DNA from: Hippasteria phrygiana
Lineage: Eukaryota; Echinodermata; Asteroidea; Valvatida; Goniasteridae
DNA: 64,000 bases
Assembly: GCA_037893225.1 (NCBI GenBank)
Contig: JAZGUH010000537.1
Coordinates: 62,001-126,000, forward strand
Direction: 5' to 3'
The notes beneath the pieces were generated by a model. That model was not told the DNA's origin. It did not search any database and saw only the letters and a program-made list of their open reading frames with translations. Below, piece by piece: positions 62,641 through 64,000 of the stretch. A program made the position numbers and the translations under genes. Every line of letters begins with the position of its first letter. Position 1 is the first letter of the stretch.

Positions 62641-64000
62641 TTAACAACCCGGGGTTGTTTAAAAGTTTAAACAACGTTTTTCTCTGTGAACGGAGTAATG
62701 GAAATTGAAGATTTTGCTCAAGGTTGTAAATTTATTTGAAAATAGAAAAGATCAGGATAAAAGTTCGAATAAAACTTGACGTCCGCCAAGTCGGCCAAGG
62801 CGGAAACAACTACTCGCTTGAAGCAAAGAGAAAAACCTGAGATGAAAGTAACAGAAAATCGCATGCTGTAAATGTCATCTACAAATGAACTCCTCTTGTA
62901 CAATGGTACTGAATAAAACACACCAGTCGCTTAGTTTATCTATTATATCAATGACAAACAAATAAAAACAACTCCTTTTGCAAATTGTCCAGCTAGATCC
63001 CGTTTTCCAGAAGAAGAGAAGAGACAAACTCAGCACTTCCCGGTCCTACGACCGGGCAGCGTTTCGTTCGCAATCACGAGCCAATCTATCAAATTCTCAC
63101 CCACCGCCTCCAAATACGCATAGGTTAGGGTCTATCTGTTCCACTTCCCGACACCGAATCAACAAATTATAGACGTCGCTTTTCGATACCGGGAACGAAT
63201 GGGATACCCAGAGGCTGATCAAAAGTTGATCCTTAGGGAAAGCCTCATTGATTGGATACCGTACGTGACCGAAGGGAAATCCATGCAGTCTAGGCAGGGA
63301 ATTTAGTTCAAAGCTTAGGAACAAATTCCTATTTATTTTGAAAATTGCTCCCTCATCCAGGGTTGTTTAAAAACTATATTTAAACGGAGAGAAATTAGCA
63401 AAACATACATCTGTGACTTCTAATGATTACATTTCTTGGCCAAATAGGCTAATTCAATTTTTTGTACCTTTGATACATCCCTTATGTCACGAAAGCATTT
63501 TTGGTTTGAACTGATTTCCATTACTATTTCTAACGTTTCCTTTACCTTCGATATCAAGAGAAACTTTGATTTAAAATAAACATTGTAGTGTACGCCGGAA
63601 TCCCTTAAGTTACGACCGGATCTCTTGGGCAATGCAGTGCGCGCACATTTACTGAAGTACCTGGCATGTTTTGAGATCCTTTGTTGTGCAAGTAGGACTC
63701 AACTTTGTGAAGCAGCATTTCGCTGAAAACAGAATCGCAACCAATTATTCAATCACATGGCGAAACGAGGGCCTGTGATTGCCAATACTTAATCAACAAT
63801 CCTGCACAGTATGGTTCACTTAAGAAGTTCGTTTATCACCTACCGACGTTCATGACGCAAAGGTCATGACCTGATGACGTATACACAGATCCAGATCGTG
63901 AAGCAGAATATGCGAGATACATAGCCGGGTATCGAGTTCTGTATGTAAGGCGTGCATTAGGGAAGTCTTGTTAAACTTGTCACGAAGGGTTCCTTAATTA
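62641..64000. other. No recognisable gene
   Basis: Nothing supportable; small open frames lack family resemblance. Confidence 0.4.

Overview
This window is animal (metazoan) genomic DNA, almost certainly from a marine invertebrate. There are no bacterial operons, the coding genes are intron-poor transposon genes, and the mix of Polinton, PIF/Harbinger, Crypton-type tyrosine recombinase, DIRS, Ty3/Gypsy, LINE, mariner and tRNA-derived SINE sequence is typical of such genomes. I cannot name the species. I see no ordinary host gene; essentially everything recognisable is mobile DNA, much of it nested.

Region 1 (1-22,000) is a three-level nest. The outermost layer is a decayed Crypton-like/DUF3504 tyrosine-recombinase gene (about 525-2396 and 21193-21557). 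A PIF/Harbinger element with perfect 27-bp ends (2397-21192) is inserted in it. Inside the Harbinger Myb/SANT-like gene sits a complete Polinton/Maverick (5480-20454), with ~235-bp terminal inverted repeats and a 5-6 bp target duplication (CGCTC). The outer two layers are broken by stops and frameshifts. The Polinton has no broken gene and its two ends are nearly identical, so it is the youngest layer.

The Polinton is built like a small virus. It encodes a protein-primed family B DNA polymerase, a retroviral-type integrase, an A32/FtsK-HerA-like packaging ATPase and a probable double-jelly-roll major capsid protein. It also has a tandem pair of penton/minor-capsid-like paralogues, a proline-rich membrane-anchored structural protein and six or seven small membrane or coiled-coil proteins. 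Integrase and polymerase serve integration and copying; the ATPase and capsid set suggest virion formation. No adenain-type protease is visible. Gene starts share a tight T/A-rich motif ending in AAAATG, two divergent gene pairs are separated by only 23 and 40 bp, and several genes overlap. A palindromic coding repeat is shared by the polymerase and the proline-rich protein.

Region 2 (22,000-28,100) is a long-inverted-repeat element (about 22098-27613). It has collected a Ty3/Gypsy 3' half with its LTR, a 5'-truncated LINE and a satellite-armed foldback element. Two tandem copies of a tRNA-derived SINE follow.

Region 3 (28,100-57,000) is sparse. It holds MITE-like hairpins, SINEs, minisatellites, a broken DIRS-like retrotransposon (33,861-38,380) carrying a TTAA-flanked insertion, an internally deleted mariner, a LINE 3' end and many homopolymer C/G tracts.

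Region 4 (57,042-62,111) is a 5-kb inverted-repeat element dominated by a giant palindrome (arms about 1.9 kb). Each arm carries a 12-bp tandem array (AAGATGGCCGCC) and divergent satellite modules. A short exon-like coding segment lies next to the centre. SINE copies flank it on the right.
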